Shown: piece by piece, positions 14,654-23,693 of the stretch
Layout: each line of letters opens with the position of its first letter
Numbering within the stretch: position 1 is the stretch's first letter
Source of the DNA: Rhodocyclaceae bacterium
Lineage (GTDB): Bacteria > Pseudomonadota > Gammaproteobacteria > Burkholderiales > Rhodocyclaceae
Assembly: GCA_030824115.1 (NCBI GenBank)
Contig: JAVBYI010000007.1
Span: forward strand, 1 to 58,900
Direction of reading: 5' to 3'
DNA length: 58,900 nt
Program-made: the position numbers and the translations under genes
The notes under the pieces: model-generated
Databases searched by the model: none
Told to the model about the DNA's origin: nothing
The model's input: the letters and a program-made list of their open reading frames with translations, nothing else

Positions 14654-17600
14654 TCAGGCTCCGGTGGCGGTGTAGCCGCCGGTACCGCCGACGTCTGAAC
14701 CGCTGGTGTTGGATAGGTACATGGTCAATCCTGTCGCGCTGACGCTGTCATACGTCGCCAGCAATGGGGCGGCTCCATCGTTATGGACACGAATCATTGG
14801 AGCTACGTGGAAAGCGCTATCGAAAACAATGGCCGTCCCGCCAGCGCCGACAGTCAGGCCGTGCTTTTCTTCGGTGACTGGCTGGCGGTCGATGACCTGA
14901 CGGAAGCCGGTGATCTTGACCACGCCGACGGCGGTATCGAGGACGATCTTGCCTTTCATGGTGCGGAAGGTCACGGTGCCCAGCGTCCAGTCTTCAAAGC
15001 CGTCATAGCTGCCGGCCGAGACTTTGTAATCGACCAGGTGCTTGGGGTTGGCAATGCCGGCCGTCTCACCGGGGCCGAGGACGGAAACGATGTCGCCCCA
15101 GATGCGCGCCGGCACGTCGATGCCCTTGTCTATCTCGGCCGCCTCATAGGTGCAGGTGGCGCAGGGGTCGGGAACGAACTGGTCGAACACTTCCCAGCCG
15201 TATTGATCGCAGGTGAGGTTGCTCTCGGGCACCAGCACGCCCGTCCAGTGGCGCACAAAGTTGGTGAGCGTGCCAGACCAAGCCGGTGATTCTTCAACGC
15301 TGGCGATGGCGGTGTAGCCGTCAGATGAAACGGTGAGGTCGAATCGGGCGGCGGTGTCGGAGTAGTTTTCCGAAGTGTCTTTGTAACAAGCCAGGAAGGT
15401 CCAATTACCGGGCGGAACGGCCGCACTGGTCATCGTGGCGCCACGAGGAATGTTCACCTTCGGAATGCCGTTGTTCCAGTTGGTGTCGCCAAAGTCCAGC
15501 AGGCGGATTTCGGTTACCAGCACATCAGCCTCGGTCGGCTCGTCGCAGGCGAAAATGACGACGTTTCCTTGCTGCTGGGCGGCGAAGCCGGTGACGGGGA
15601 AGGGTTTGGCGTCTTTGCCGCGAATGACATGGCTTGCTGTTGCGCGGCCAGCAACACCATCCATGCGTCCGACGCCGTCATAGACAGAAACCTCGACGGC
15701 AACGCTGCCAGCGTCGGCCGTGACCACCTCGAACCGCCTACCGGTGGAAGATGAGGCTGGCTGTAATGGCTCACCACTGAAAGCGTAGCGCACCTGCACG
15801 GCAGCGACATCGCCAGCCACATCCCACGTGGCGATGATTTTGACAGCGTAGCTGTTTCCTGCCGATATCAATTCATCGACGATGGTCAGATTCTCTATGG
15901 TTGGCAACCCGCCCGGCCCGGCCACTGGCGGCGTCCAGGTGTAGGGGTTGGTCTTGCTGGCGTAGTAGGCGGGATCGTCGTCAGCCGCTTCGAGGCGCAC
16001 GCGGGCGCCGCCGTCCTTGATGCTGGGCACGCCGACGATCTTGACGCGCTTTCCTGGGGTCGCCTGCGGCTCGAAGAAATAGACATAGTCGAACACCGGG
16101 CCTTGCGGGTCGCTGCCACAGTGGTAGGTGGCTTCCCCTTCGGTGAAAGTCAGCGGCGCCAGCAGCGTGACGGTTTCCTGTTCGCCGGCGAATGCTTGCA
16201 CGGCGCGGATATGGTAGGTGCCGTCCGGGTGGCGCACGCCGACGTAGGGGCTGCCGGCGCTGTAGGACACGGCGCGGTCGAAGGTGAGCGTGCTTTCCGT
16301 GGCGGCCACCAGCCGGCCGGAATGCCCCCACTGCGTGAGGTCGTGTGAGAGCAGCACCACGTCGCCGCGCTGGGCTACCAGGCCCTCGAAGTCGGTTTCC
16401 CACTGCACGCGGCGGCGATGGTAACGCTGGCTGGCGGCAATCAGGTTGGCTTCGGCGCCGGCCATCGCCTTGTCGGTGCAGCCGAAGAGCTGCACATTGA
16501 CGGGGCGCTGCGGTACGTATCCCACCGGGAAGCCCGGCACGGTGACGCGCACGCTGTCCTGCTTCCAGGTGTCGCGGTTGTAGAAGGTGAGCACCACCTC
16601 GTCGGCGAGCTTCTCGGTGGCATACAACACCTTGAAGCTGCCGGCGACAATGTTCGACATGCCATAGACGCCGACATGAGGCTGGTCGGCGGCGTCCCAC
16701 ACCACGCCCAGTTTGCCGGTGGCCCATGATGGCGAGGCGCGGCCACAGCGGGCAATGGTATCGAGGATATCGGCGCGCGAGCGCTGCGAATCAAACACGG
16801 CATTGAAACTCAGGCCTTCGGCCGTGCAGAAGGCGCCCCAGGCCTTCAGGCCGGCGATATCGATGCGACTATCCGCCAAGCCCACGCCGAAGGCCAGCCG
16901 GCCGGCAATGCTGCCGCCGCGAGAAAACCAGAGGTAAAGCCAGGCCGGATTGTCGCTTGCCTCGGTAATCCATTCCGAAGTTCCCGCATGCCAGACCGGT
17001 ACCAGGCGCTGGCCGACGGCGTTGAAGGCCTCCACCTGGCCCTGCAGCTGGCCGCTGGCCTTGATGCGCAGGCCGACGCGGCGCTGGCCGGTGTAGTCGG
17101 CCGTGTCCGGCTGGTAGGTGCGCAGCGCAGACCACGAAAACTCGGAGACATTGCGGGCATCCGTGTCGTCGGCCGTCACGCGCCGGGCGCGCACTTCGTA
17201 CTGGCCGGCGGTAACGTTCTTGCGCCAGGTGCGCCGAATCGGCTTGCGGCTGGCGCCGGTCAGCGTTTCGTCGAACCACACATCCCATGTGCCAGACCCT
17301 ACCAGCCGGTGCTGCACCTCGATGCGGCACGAGAGCGATTCCAGCCCGCCCTCGCCGGCACGGTAAAGCTGGCCCTGAAGATCGAAAGCCAATGCCGTGG
17401 CATCGATGCTCGAGGTACGTGTGATCCAGCCAGCCGCCGATGTCAGCGCGCCGCCGGCAATGCTATCCACGTTGCCGGGCATCTGCGACAGCTTGCCGTC
17501 GGTGCCCGCTTCGAAGATCTCGACATCCGAGTAGTTGGCGATCGGCGTGTCGCCAATCTGGAAATCTGTCAGCGCAAGGTCTGCCGTGGTGCCGATGCCG

Positions 17601-18256
17601 AAGTTGAAGATCTGGTAGAGATACTGGTCGTCGCCCTCGAACTCGGTGTATTCCTTCGCGCCGTCGTCCGGGAAGATGCGATGCCGCCCCATGAGCATCG
17701 GCAACGGTTCGAACGGCCGCGCCCGGTTGGCGCCGCCGGTCAGGGCATAAGTGGGGGAAACCTGCTCTTCGTTGTAGGTACCATTGACCTGGTCAATCTT
17801 CGGCTGTGGCGTTGATATCAGCCCATCGACGATGAGCCCGCCAACCATGCCGATCACAGCGTTAGATACCGCCATGAACGTGCTCGCCGTCATACCGAAC
17901 GTGCCAAATACCGTGCCAAGATAGGCTGACGCATACGGCGCCGCCACCATCAGCGCAATCGACAGCACCGTCTTGAGCGGATTCTTGCCGCCACCACCGC
18001 CACCTTTATGCACCACCGCCCGCAAGGTAATCAGCGTGCCGGGCTTGGGCCGCACGCGGCCCCACCATTCACGCGGGACGGGCTGGCCATTCACTTCCAG
18101 CCGCCACGGCTGACGGCCGAGGTTCACGCCCATGCGGTCGAGATATTCGGCAATGCTTTCGCCGGGCAGGAATTCGGCCGTGTGGATCTCTCGGCCGGCG
18201 GCTGCGAGGATCGGATGCGGCGAGACGACAAGGCAAGGAAGGACGGCTACTTCCAT
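14654..18256 (-). CDS. Host specificity protein J-like tail tip protein
   Basis: A 1200-residue protein from the ATG at 18256 (the longer frame upstream is a shadow of the NlpC gene, with which it overlaps by 10 bases). A short N-terminal beta domain is followed by a Gly-rich hinge (VVHKGGGGGGKNPLKTVLS), a hydrophobic stretch at about 85-135, and the J/tip-attachment region (RPFEPLPMLMGRHRIFPDDG). Fibronectin-like domains come towards the C-terminus. This protein closes the tail tube distally and carries the fibre. A copy of the dispersed 25-bp repeat lies in frame near the C-terminus, read as VGAGGTA. Confidence 0.88.
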   Translation of the reverse strand: MEVAVLPCLVVSPHPILAAAGREIHTAEFLPGESIAEYLDRMGVNLGRQPWRLEVNGQPVPREWWGRVRPKPGTLITLRAVVHKGGGGGGKNPLKTVLSIALMVAAPYASAYLGTVFGTFGMTASTFMAVSNAVIGMVGGLIVDGLISTPQPKIDQVNGTYNEEQVSPTYALTGGANRARPFEPLPMLMGRHRIFPDDGAKEYTEFEGDDQYLYQIFNFGIGTTADLALTDFQIGDTPIANYSDVEIFEAGTDGKLSQMPGNVDSIAGGALTSAAGWITRTSSIDATALAFDLQGQLYRAGEGGLESLSCRIEVQHRLVGSGTWDVWFDETLTGASRKPIRRTWRKNVTAGQYEVRARRVTADDTDARNVSEFSWSALRTYQPDTADYTGQRRVGLRIKASGQLQGQVEAFNAVGQRLVPVWHAGTSEWITEASDNPAWLYLWFSRGGSIAGRLAFGVGLADSRIDIAGLKAWGAFCTAEGLSFNAVFDSQRSRADILDTIARCGRASPSWATGKLGVVWDAADQPHVGVYGMSNIVAGSFKVLYATEKLADEVVLTFYNRDTWKQDSVRVTVPGFPVGYVPQRPVNVQLFGCTDKAMAGAEANLIAASQRYHRRRVQWETDFEGLVAQRGDVVLLSHDLTQWGHSGRLVAATESTLTFDRAVSYSAGSPYVGVRHPDGTYHIRAVQAFAGEQETVTLLAPLTFTEGEATYHCGSDPQGPVFDYVYFFEPQATPGKRVKIVGVPSIKDGGARVRLEAADDDPAYYASKTNPYTWTPPVAGPGGLPTIENLTIVDELISAGNSYAVKIIATWDVAGDVAAVQVRYAFSGEPLQPASSSTGRRFEVVTADAGSVAVEVSVYDGVGRMDGVAGRATASHVIRGKDAKPFPVTGFAAQQQGNVVIFACDEPTEADVLVTEIRLLDFGDTNWNNGIPKVNIPRGATMTSAAVPPGNWTFLACYKDTSENYSDTAARFDLTVSSDGYTAIASVEESPAWSGTLTNFVRHWTGVLVPESNLTCDQYGWEVFDQFVPDPCATCTYEAAEIDKGIDVPARIWGDIVSVLGPGETAGIANPKHLVDYKVSAGSYDGFEDWTLGTVTFRTMKGKIVLDTAVGVVKITGFRQVIDRQPVTEEKHGLTVGAGGTAIVFDSAFHVAPMIRVHNDGAAPLLATYDSVSATGLTMYLSNTSGSDVGGTGGYTATGA
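14832..14855 (-). repeat. Dispersed 25-bp repeat, copy 3 (inside J-like gene)
   Basis: GCCGTCCCGCCAGCGCCGAC then AGTC; the 20-base core is perfect. It is read in the gene's frame as VGAGGTA in the C-terminal region of the J-like protein. Confidence 0.78.
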
Positions 18257-18654
18257 TGGTAGTAACCCTCCACCGCGTAGCCATACAGGGCCAGTTCGCG
18301 CACCCGCGTGCGCACCACCTGGTCGGCGCCGCTGGTGGCATGCAGCACCCAGCCTTCGCCGCCGATCAGGCAATAGATGCCAATGTGATCGACGCGGCCG
18401 CGCGAGACGAGCAGCACGCCGTCGCCATCTTCCGGCCGGTCGGTCGGGGTGGCGTAGTCGTCCTTGCACAGGGCAATCTGCGCGTGCATCGCCTTGACCT
18501 TGGCCACGCCAGTCAGGCCGCGATAACCGCGCTCGGTCGGCAGATCGATCGCGCGGCCAAACACATCGGCGCGCACCGTGCGTGCCAGCTCGCCGCAGTC
18601 GAATGCGCCCTCGATGTAGGCGAGGCCGACGTAGGCATCAGACCAGTGTCCCAT
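18247..18654 (-). CDS. NlpC/P60 family tail-tip peptidase
   Basis: A 135-residue protein with the papain-like NlpC/P60 pattern: catalytic Cys in GAFDCGELART and His in GRVDHIGIYCLIGG, with a later polar residue. In siphoviruses this protein sits between the minor tail proteins and J and helps local peptidoglycan passage or tail assembly. A 1-base TGATG overlap with the upstream gene and a 10-base overlap with J support a translationally coupled tail-tip cassette. Confidence 0.85.
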   Translation of the reverse strand: MGHWSDAYVGLAYIEGAFDCGELARTVRADVFGRAIDLPTERGYRGLTGVAKVKAMHAQIALCKDDYATPTDRPEDGDGVLLVSRGRVDHIGIYCLIGGEGWVLHATSGADQVVRTRVRELALYGYAVEGYYQWK

Positions 18655-19124
18655 CAGAACAGCCCCGGCGCGATTTGCGGGTCGTAGCGCAGCAGCACGC
18701 CCGGCTGGTTGAGCAGGTCTTCATAGCCCAGTGCGCCGTTGACGCGCGCCCAGTCCATCTCGACGTTCGAAAGGTCGGTGGTGGTTTCCCACTCCACCAC
18801 ATCCGGATCGTCGCGCATCACCTGCATGATGCGCACCTGCGCGCCTTCGCCGCCGCCGCTGGCTTCCAGCCACTGCGTCAGCTCGCGGCCGACGTTGTCC
18901 ATGCCGATTTCGGCGCGCGGCACCTGCTTTTCCATGTCGTTCGGCAGCGAAATGGCAAAGTCCAGCGCCACGAACAGGTTGCCCTGGTGCGTGAGGTTCT
19001 GGTTGTCGTTCACCACGCGCACCGGCGCGCCCAGATCCGGGTGCGCGATCTCCAGCAGAATCAGCGGCGCCTCACCACTGGTGGCATTCATCGAACGGCG
19101 TGCGCCGGCGGAATAGTCACGCAT
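18654..19124 (-). CDS. Phage minor tail protein (DUF1833-like)
   Basis: A 156-residue protein with ISLPNDMEKQVPRAEIGMDN and WLEASGGGEGAQVRIMQVMR, typical of the DUF1833 family found upstream of NlpC/P60 tail proteins. It probably has the baseplate-hub or distal-tail fold linking tape measure and tip. The position between two tail genes with overlaps at both ends supports the call. Confidence 0.78.
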   Translation of the reverse strand: MRDYSAGARRSMNATSGEAPLILLEIAHPDLGAPVRVVNDNQNLTHQGNLFVALDFAISLPNDMEKQVPRAEIGMDNVGRELTQWLEASGGGEGAQVRIMQVMRDDPDVVEWETTTDLSNVEMDWARVNGALGYEDLLNQPGVLLRYDPQIAPGLF

Positions 19125-19479
19125 CCCAATACTCCAGATTCATCGGGATTTCCCAGCAGGTCATGCCGCGCACCGGCGCGATCCTGCCAAGCTGTCCGCC
19201 GACGATGCGGGCCTGCACGGTGGCGCTGGTGAGCGGGTTGGCCCAGTCAAACCAGTCGGCGCCATGGTTGAGCGTGGTGCGCACCCAGTCGATGAACGAC
19301 AGGGCATCGGCCTGTGAGCCAAAGCGCGCCCGCACCGGCACATTCACCATCACGCGCGACTTGATCTTCGTTTGCTTGGGCGGGCCGCTATCGGTTTTAG
19401 TGCGCAGCAAGGCCGTCTCGCGCTCGAAGCCAAAGGCATCGTCGCGGAGGATGGTGGCATAGGAGGGCCAGGCAGGCAT
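19117..19479 (-). CDS. Phage minor tail protein
   Basis: A 120-residue protein (MPAWPSYATILRDDAFGFER, RVMVNVPVRARFGSQADALS, WFDWANPLTS, WEIPMNLEYWDA) just downstream of the tape measure, at the position of a distal-tail (lambda gpM-like) protein. The fold cannot be proved from sequence alone. It overlaps the next gene by 8 bases. Confidence 0.72.
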   Translation of the reverse strand: MPAWPSYATILRDDAFGFERETALLRTKTDSGPPKQTKIKSRVMVNVPVRARFGSQADALSFIDWVRTTLNHGADWFDWANPLTSATVQARIVGGQLGRIAPVRGMTCWEIPMNLEYWDA

Positions 19480-19481
19480 GG

Positions 19482-21455
19482 TTATCTCCGCAGCCCGAAG
19501 GTATTGGCCAGCGCCTGGCTAGCGGGGCCGTTGTCGCGCATATCGGCGACAAACAGCTTGACGAACATGCCCTGCGCATCGAAGCCGCTCTGGGCATTGG
19601 CCACGCGGATCGGCGACTGTGACTGATTCACTACTTCGATGCGCACGTTGGAAGCGCCGGGGCGGTTGTATTCAGCCGGGATGACCGCCTCACCCTTGTG
19701 CAGGTAGGCCAACCCATCCTCCGGCACGTAGGGCGTGCCAACGGCGTATTGCGGCACGCCAGCGGCAAGGCCGGCGGTGTCGCCGTAACCGGCGCTCATC
19801 GCGCCACGCAGCCAGTCCGTAATGCCGGATGACGCAGCCGAGGCCACGCCCGCCCACTCCTTGGTGATCGGGTCCATCACGGCCGAAATCACCGGACGCA
19901 GCACCAGCGTCTTGAAATACTGCTCCAGCAGATCGGCTCCGCTCGCGCCGCCATCCATGATCGCATCGGTCAGCGAACGGTTGATGTCGTCTGCCACGCG
20001 CTGGAATTCGCGCTCCTGCTTTTCGGCAGCGCGCTCAGAAGCACGGGCGGCCGACTTCTCGTATTGCTCCCAGGCGCGCTGGTGAGCCGCCTTTTCCTTT
20101 TCCTCGATCTTGAGTGTCCGCTCTTCGGCCTTGCGGATGGCATCCTCGGAGAAAGTCGCGGCATCGTCGTCGCCGCCGTATTTGTAGAAGTCGTCGAGCT
20201 GGTTCTTGTCGCCGCGTGCCAGCATGCGGTCGAGGTCGCTGATCTTGTTGCTGCCGGAACTGCGGGGCGGTACCGGGGCGTCAGGCTTCGGCGCTTCAGT
20301 CCCGGATGGCGGCGCTGAAAGTTTGTCGCGCTGGCGCAGCAGGGCGTCCAGCTCACGGCGCAGGGCTGCAACTTTTGTGCGCTGCGATTCAAGCTGACCC
20401 TGGGCGTAATCGTTGGTGATCAGGTTGATCAGCGAGGGTTCGCGACTGCGATTCCTTGCCTCGTCTTCGAGCTTCTGCAGCTTTGCCGCTTCTTCGGCAA
20501 GTTCTGTGAATTTCTCGCTGGCTGACTGCTCCGTCACCTTGAGTGGATTGATCTCGCCACCAAAGGCTTTTGTGACGGCAGCGCCGATGCCAAGCAGCAC
20601 GCCTTCGAGGATCTTCCCTTGTTTGGCAGACTCGGTCATCCACCAGGTGATGTCGACAAGGGCCGGCATCATTTCATTGCCGAAGGCGATCTTCGCCCCC
20701 TCTACAGCGGTTCGCAGTCGCGTCAGGTTGTCGTTCAGTTCCTGCGACTGGCGGATGAGCTGCTCGTCGTACACCACGCCGAGCTGGTGCGCTTCCTTGG
20801 CCATGTCGCGCAGTCCGGCCGCACCGCCGTTCATGGCGGGAATCAGCTTTTCTCCGACGCCACGACCGAGCACGTCGTTGACCAGTGCCGTTTTGCTGGC
20901 GCCGTCAGCGTACCCGGACATGCGATCCGCCACTTCGCCAAACACGGTATCGAGACTCTTGACCTTGCCGCTCGCATCGGTCAGCGACATGCCCATGCTG
21001 TCAAACAGCGCGATCGCCTGCTTGTTGCCGGATAGCGCCGACTGCATCTGGTTGGCGAGGTTTTTCATGCCGGAAGTCAGCTCATTCAGGCTGACGTTCG
21101 ACAGGTCGGCGATGTAGCGCAGCTCGGATATCTGCTGGGTAGGGATGCCCAGGCGCTGAGAGAGCTTGCCGGTTTCGTCGGCAGTATCCTTGATGGCCAG
21201 CGCAGCGGCCACCTGCGCTGCATTGAAAGCCACCCAGGCGCTGGCCCCGAGCGCCGCAGCGCCGGCCACGGCACCGAGACCGAGCACCAGACGGCTGGTT
21301 GCCAGTGAAGCGGCATCCATCCCCGCAGACGCCTCGCTGCCGGCGCTGGCCGCATGCGTCTTGAACTTGTCCAGTTCGCGCTCTGCTTCTCCCAGCCCCT
21401 TCTTCAGGCCGTCGACGCGCGCTTCGAGATCAACCCTGACCTGGTTGTCGCTCAC
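19482..21455 (-). CDS. Tail tape measure protein
   Basis: 657 residues from the GTG at 21455, chosen because GGAGG lies about 7 bases upstream and the frame starts VSDNQVRVDLEARVDGLKKG. A hydrophobic N-terminal stretch (LVLGLGAVAGAAALGASAWV), long charged helices, a coiled-coil middle (RTLKIEEKEKAAHQRAWEQY) and a C-terminal segment HKGEAVIPAEYNRPG are standard for short tape measure proteins. At roughly 0.15 nm per residue the tail would be about 100 nm. The chaperone frameshift gene lies directly upstream, as expected. Confidence 0.9.
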   Translation of the reverse strand: MSDNQVRVDLEARVDGLKKGLGEAERELDKFKTHAASAGSEASAGMDAASLATSRLVLGLGAVAGAAALGASAWVAFNAAQVAAALAIKDTADETGKLSQRLGIPTQQISELRYIADLSNVSLNELTSGMKNLANQMQSALSGNKQAIALFDSMGMSLTDASGKVKSLDTVFGEVADRMSGYADGASKTALVNDVLGRGVGEKLIPAMNGGAAGLRDMAKEAHQLGVVYDEQLIRQSQELNDNLTRLRTAVEGAKIAFGNEMMPALVDITWWMTESAKQGKILEGVLLGIGAAVTKAFGGEINPLKVTEQSASEKFTELAEEAAKLQKLEDEARNRSREPSLINLITNDYAQGQLESQRTKVAALRRELDALLRQRDKLSAPPSGTEAPKPDAPVPPRSSGSNKISDLDRMLARGDKNQLDDFYKYGGDDDAATFSEDAIRKAEERTLKIEEKEKAAHQRAWEQYEKSAARASERAAEKQEREFQRVADDINRSLTDAIMDGGASGADLLEQYFKTLVLRPVISAVMDPITKEWAGVASAASSGITDWLRGAMSAGYGDTAGLAAGVPQYAVGTPYVPEDGLAYLHKGEAVIPAEYNRPGASNVRIEVVNQSQSPIRVANAQSGFDAQGMFVKLFVADMRDNGPASQALANTFGLRR

Positions 21456-21753
21456 GCCACGCCTCCAGTCGCGCAATCTCCACCGCCTGCAACAGTTCCA
21501 GCGACGTGATCAGCGGCCAGTGCAGTTCCTTGATGAGGTCGATGGCCGGGCTGTAGTCCAGTCCGGTTGGTCCGTTGAAGCCGCGCCGCCATTGCGTGCG
21601 CACGCGCTGGTAGAGCCACCAGATGGCGAATTCCCATGCCAGCGGCGGCGCATCGTCCTCTGGCGCCAGCGGTCGCCCGCTGGCCTTGATGGCTTGCGCG
21701 TAATCCGCCCCCCCGCCGAAGATCCATTGCGCGAAGGCGGTCAGGCGTTTTTT
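21430..21753 (-). CDS. -1 frameshift extension of tail assembly chaperone (gpGT-like, DUF1799-type)
   Basis: This frame has no ATG or GTG start. It opens at the slippery heptamer and continues RLTAFAQWIFGGGADYAQ, then PLAWEFAIWWLYQRVRTQ, NGPTGLDYSPAIDLIKELHW, ending at the TGA at 21430-21432. A -1 slip on A AAA AAC joins it to the 115-residue upstream protein, giving a fusion of about 218 residues. The content resembles DUF1799-type phage tail proteins encoded just before the tape measure. Its 3' end overlaps the tape measure start by 26 bases. Confidence 0.85.
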   Translation of the reverse strand, partial: KKRLTAFAQWIFGGGADYAQAIKASGRPLAPEDDAPPLAWEFAIWWLYQRVRTQWRRGFNGPTGLDYSPAIDLIKELHWPLITSLELLQAVEIARLEAWRERQPGQG

Positions 21754-22088
21754 GCGGCATCGACCTCATCGAGGAACATCCTCACGTCGGTGGCTTGCTG
21801 AAAAAGAAAGCCGGAGATTGTGGGGAAGCGCTCGCCCAGCTTGCGTTTGTTGTCGGCCGTTGGCTCGGCCGGCATGCCGCCGACGCCGGGGCCTTCCCAC
21901 TCGACCACCACAGCCTCGACGACGCGGCCGTTGTACTGGATGGCGTTGAAGTCGCCGGTGGCGGTGCGGCATTCCTTGAGAAGCGCCTGATTGGTTTCCG
22001 GTTCGAGCGGCTTGATCTTGAAGCGGCAGCCGGTTGATTCGTGGGTTTTCCAGACTTGCGGGGCGGCGTCGATCATCAGCATGATCAA
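21741..22088 (-). CDS. Tail assembly chaperone (gpG-like)
   Basis: A 115-residue protein between tail tube and tape measure (HESTGCRFKIKPLEPETNQA, GDFNAIQYNGRVVEAVVVEW, MFLDEVDAAKNA). Genes at this position in siphoviruses encode the shorter of two tail chaperones that coat the tape measure before tube polymerisation. Two codons before its stop lies A AAA AAC, a canonical -1 slippery site. ATGATCATGCTGATG offers several in-frame starts; I keep the first. Confidence 0.82.
   Translation of the reverse strand: MIMLMIDAAPQVWKTHESTGCRFKIKPLEPETNQALLKECRTATGDFNAIQYNGRVVEAVVVEWEGPGVGGMPAEPTADNKRKLGERFPTISGFLFQQATDVRMFLDEVDAAKNA
21747..21753 (-). promoter_or_regulatory. Programmed -1 ribosomal frameshift site A AAA AAC
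   Basis: On the coding strand the zero-frame codons are GCA AAA AAC GCC TGA. The heptamer A AAA AAC fits X XXY YYZ exactly. After a -1 slip, translation continues in the only other open frame for 105 more codons. The position between tail tube and tape measure is where such sites are conserved in tailed phages. Confidence 0.85.
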
Positions 22089-23305
22089 TACCCCGCCACG
22101 TCGTTGATCAGGGTCACCATCGGCAGGTTGCCGGCGGCGTCGCGGTGGGCGTTCCAGTCGAGGCTGGCATAGAGTCCGCTCTTGCCTTCCTTAGGGATGG
22201 CCTTCTCGACGAATTCAACGTTCGGGATATCCCAGTAGAGCGCGAAAACATCATTACCAGAGCGCCCCGCGCTGCCGATGCGAATGCGCGTGCTGGTGCC
22301 GGCGCGGGCCAGTGCGTAGGCGCTGGCGCCATCGAACACCGCCTGAATGCTGCCGGAGAGCAGTAGATCGCCCTGCTCGATGAGGCCGAAGCCTTCTTGC
22401 GGCGGCGTGGTCAGGACTTTCTTGCCCGACATGCCGTTGTTGATGCTGAAGGTGCCGCCGGTGATGGTGCCGATACCGGTCGCACCCCAGAGCGAGCCAC
22501 CGCTGCCGCAGGCGCGCACGGCGTCGTAGGCGGTGGGGGTGGCGTCCCAGGCGCTGACTTCTTCAGTCTCGCTGCCGGCGATGTAGCCGAGGCTGATGTT
22601 CTGCTCCTTGGCCATGATGTCGAAGGAGAGCGTATTGATCTTGGCGCCGGACACGCGGTAAAACTTGGTGATGTCGGGATGCCCCAACTCCATCAATGCC
22701 GACGGCCGGTCGTCGAGGTTGATGGGATAGACGTGGGCCTTGAGGGTGGCCGAGACGGCAATATCGGCATCAACCTGATCGGTGCCGGGCAGGGAGGCGG
22801 CGACTACGTCGACGACGAGGCCGTGGTCGGCAGTGCCGGACGGGATGGTGAAGCGTCCGCCCGCAGTGACGTCAATCGCCGCGCCGACGGTTTCGCCGTT
22901 GGCGGTCCATTCCAGCGTCTTGCCGGTGTTGGTGTATTCCAGCGTGCCAACGCCGGCAGGGCAGGCGGTTTGCGCGTAATGGATCGTGACGCCGGTAATG
23001 TTGGTCGGCTGCTGGGTAACGGCCTTGTGGGTGGCCGGCACGCCGAGCGCCAGGGCGAGGTGGAAGCCGATCGAGCGCAGATCGAGAATGCACTCGGCCG
23101 TGCCTTGCACAGTGGCATCGCCGCAGCCGGTTTTGCCGGGCAGGGGGCTGTTGCTGATGGATGGGTCGGCCACCTTGCCGGGATCGCGCCCGACGTTCCA
23201 TTTGTGGAAGGGCAGCAAAATGCCATCCGGCACGGCTGGCGCGGTGCGATAGGTAGTCTCGCGCTGGCCGAGTAGTTGCATCCGGGCGCCTTTGGCTTGG
23301 GTCAT
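22085..23305 (-). CDS. Major tail tube protein
   Basis: 406 residues from the ATG at 23305, which has AAGGAGAACACC directly upstream; the frame extends 17 codons further without a ribosome-binding site. The sequence (ARMQLLGQRETTYRTAPAVP, LLPFHKWNVGRDPGKVADPS, GVTIHYAQTACPAG) fits the siphoviral tube family. An Ig-like or duplicated beta domain in the middle would explain the length. Position just upstream of the chaperone and tape measure is canonical. Confidence 0.82.
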   Translation of the reverse strand: MTQAKGARMQLLGQRETTYRTAPAVPDGILLPFHKWNVGRDPGKVADPSISNSPLPGKTGCGDATVQGTAECILDLRSIGFHLALALGVPATHKAVTQQPTNITGVTIHYAQTACPAGVGTLEYTNTGKTLEWTANGETVGAAIDVTAGGRFTIPSGTADHGLVVDVVAASLPGTDQVDADIAVSATLKAHVYPINLDDRPSALMELGHPDITKFYRVSGAKINTLSFDIMAKEQNISLGYIAGSETEEVSAWDATPTAYDAVRACGSGGSLWGATGIGTITGGTFSINNGMSGKKVLTTPPQEGFGLIEQGDLLLSGSIQAVFDGASAYALARAGTSTRIRIGSAGRSGNDVFALYWDIPNVEFVEKAIPKEGKSGLYASLDWNAHRDAAGNLPMVTLINDVAGY

Positions 23306-23324
23306 GGTGTTCTCCTTCGAAAAG

Positions 23325-23693
23325 TCAGTCGTGTTTGCAGCGGTCGCCGTCGCCACCGATCAGGGCCGTCAGGCGGCGCTTGAGCAGTTGCACGGCAAAG
23401 GTCATCAGCGAGGCCGAGCCAATGCCGGCCAGCAGGGAAAGGCCGATCAGGAACGGCAGGTCGTCTTTCAGTCGGTTGTAGCCGAGCATGAACAGGATCA
23501 GTCCGAGCAGGCCGCTGTTGAGCGTGGCATTGGCAAACTGGCGCAGGGTGATGTCGCGGCCGTCGCGCAGCGCGGTGGCCAGCCCGGCGAAGCTGGCGCC
23601 GATGAACACCAGAAAGCTGGTTACCCAGGGGGCGGTTTCCGGGTCTGAGAGTAGCCGGAGCAGGCGGTCAGGCATGAGCGCGCTCTCTTTCAT
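23325..23693 (-). CDS. Putative holin (three membrane segments)
   Basis: A 122-residue protein with hydrophobic segments at about 22-40 (PWVTSFLVFIGASFAGLATA), 56-72 (TLNSGLLGLILFMLGYN) and 78-100 (LPFLIGLSLLAGIGSASLMT) and a basic C-terminus (KRRLTALIGGDGDRCKHD). Size and layout suit a class I holin. It is followed by the tail tube gene rather than by a recognisable endolysin. ATGA overlap with the upstream membrane protein suggests a joint role. Confidence 0.65.
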   Translation of the reverse strand: MKESALMPDRLLRLLSDPETAPWVTSFLVFIGASFAGLATALRDGRDITLRQFANATLNSGLLGLILFMLGYNRLKDDLPFLIGLSLLAGIGSASLMTFAVQLLKRRLTALIGGDGDRCKHD

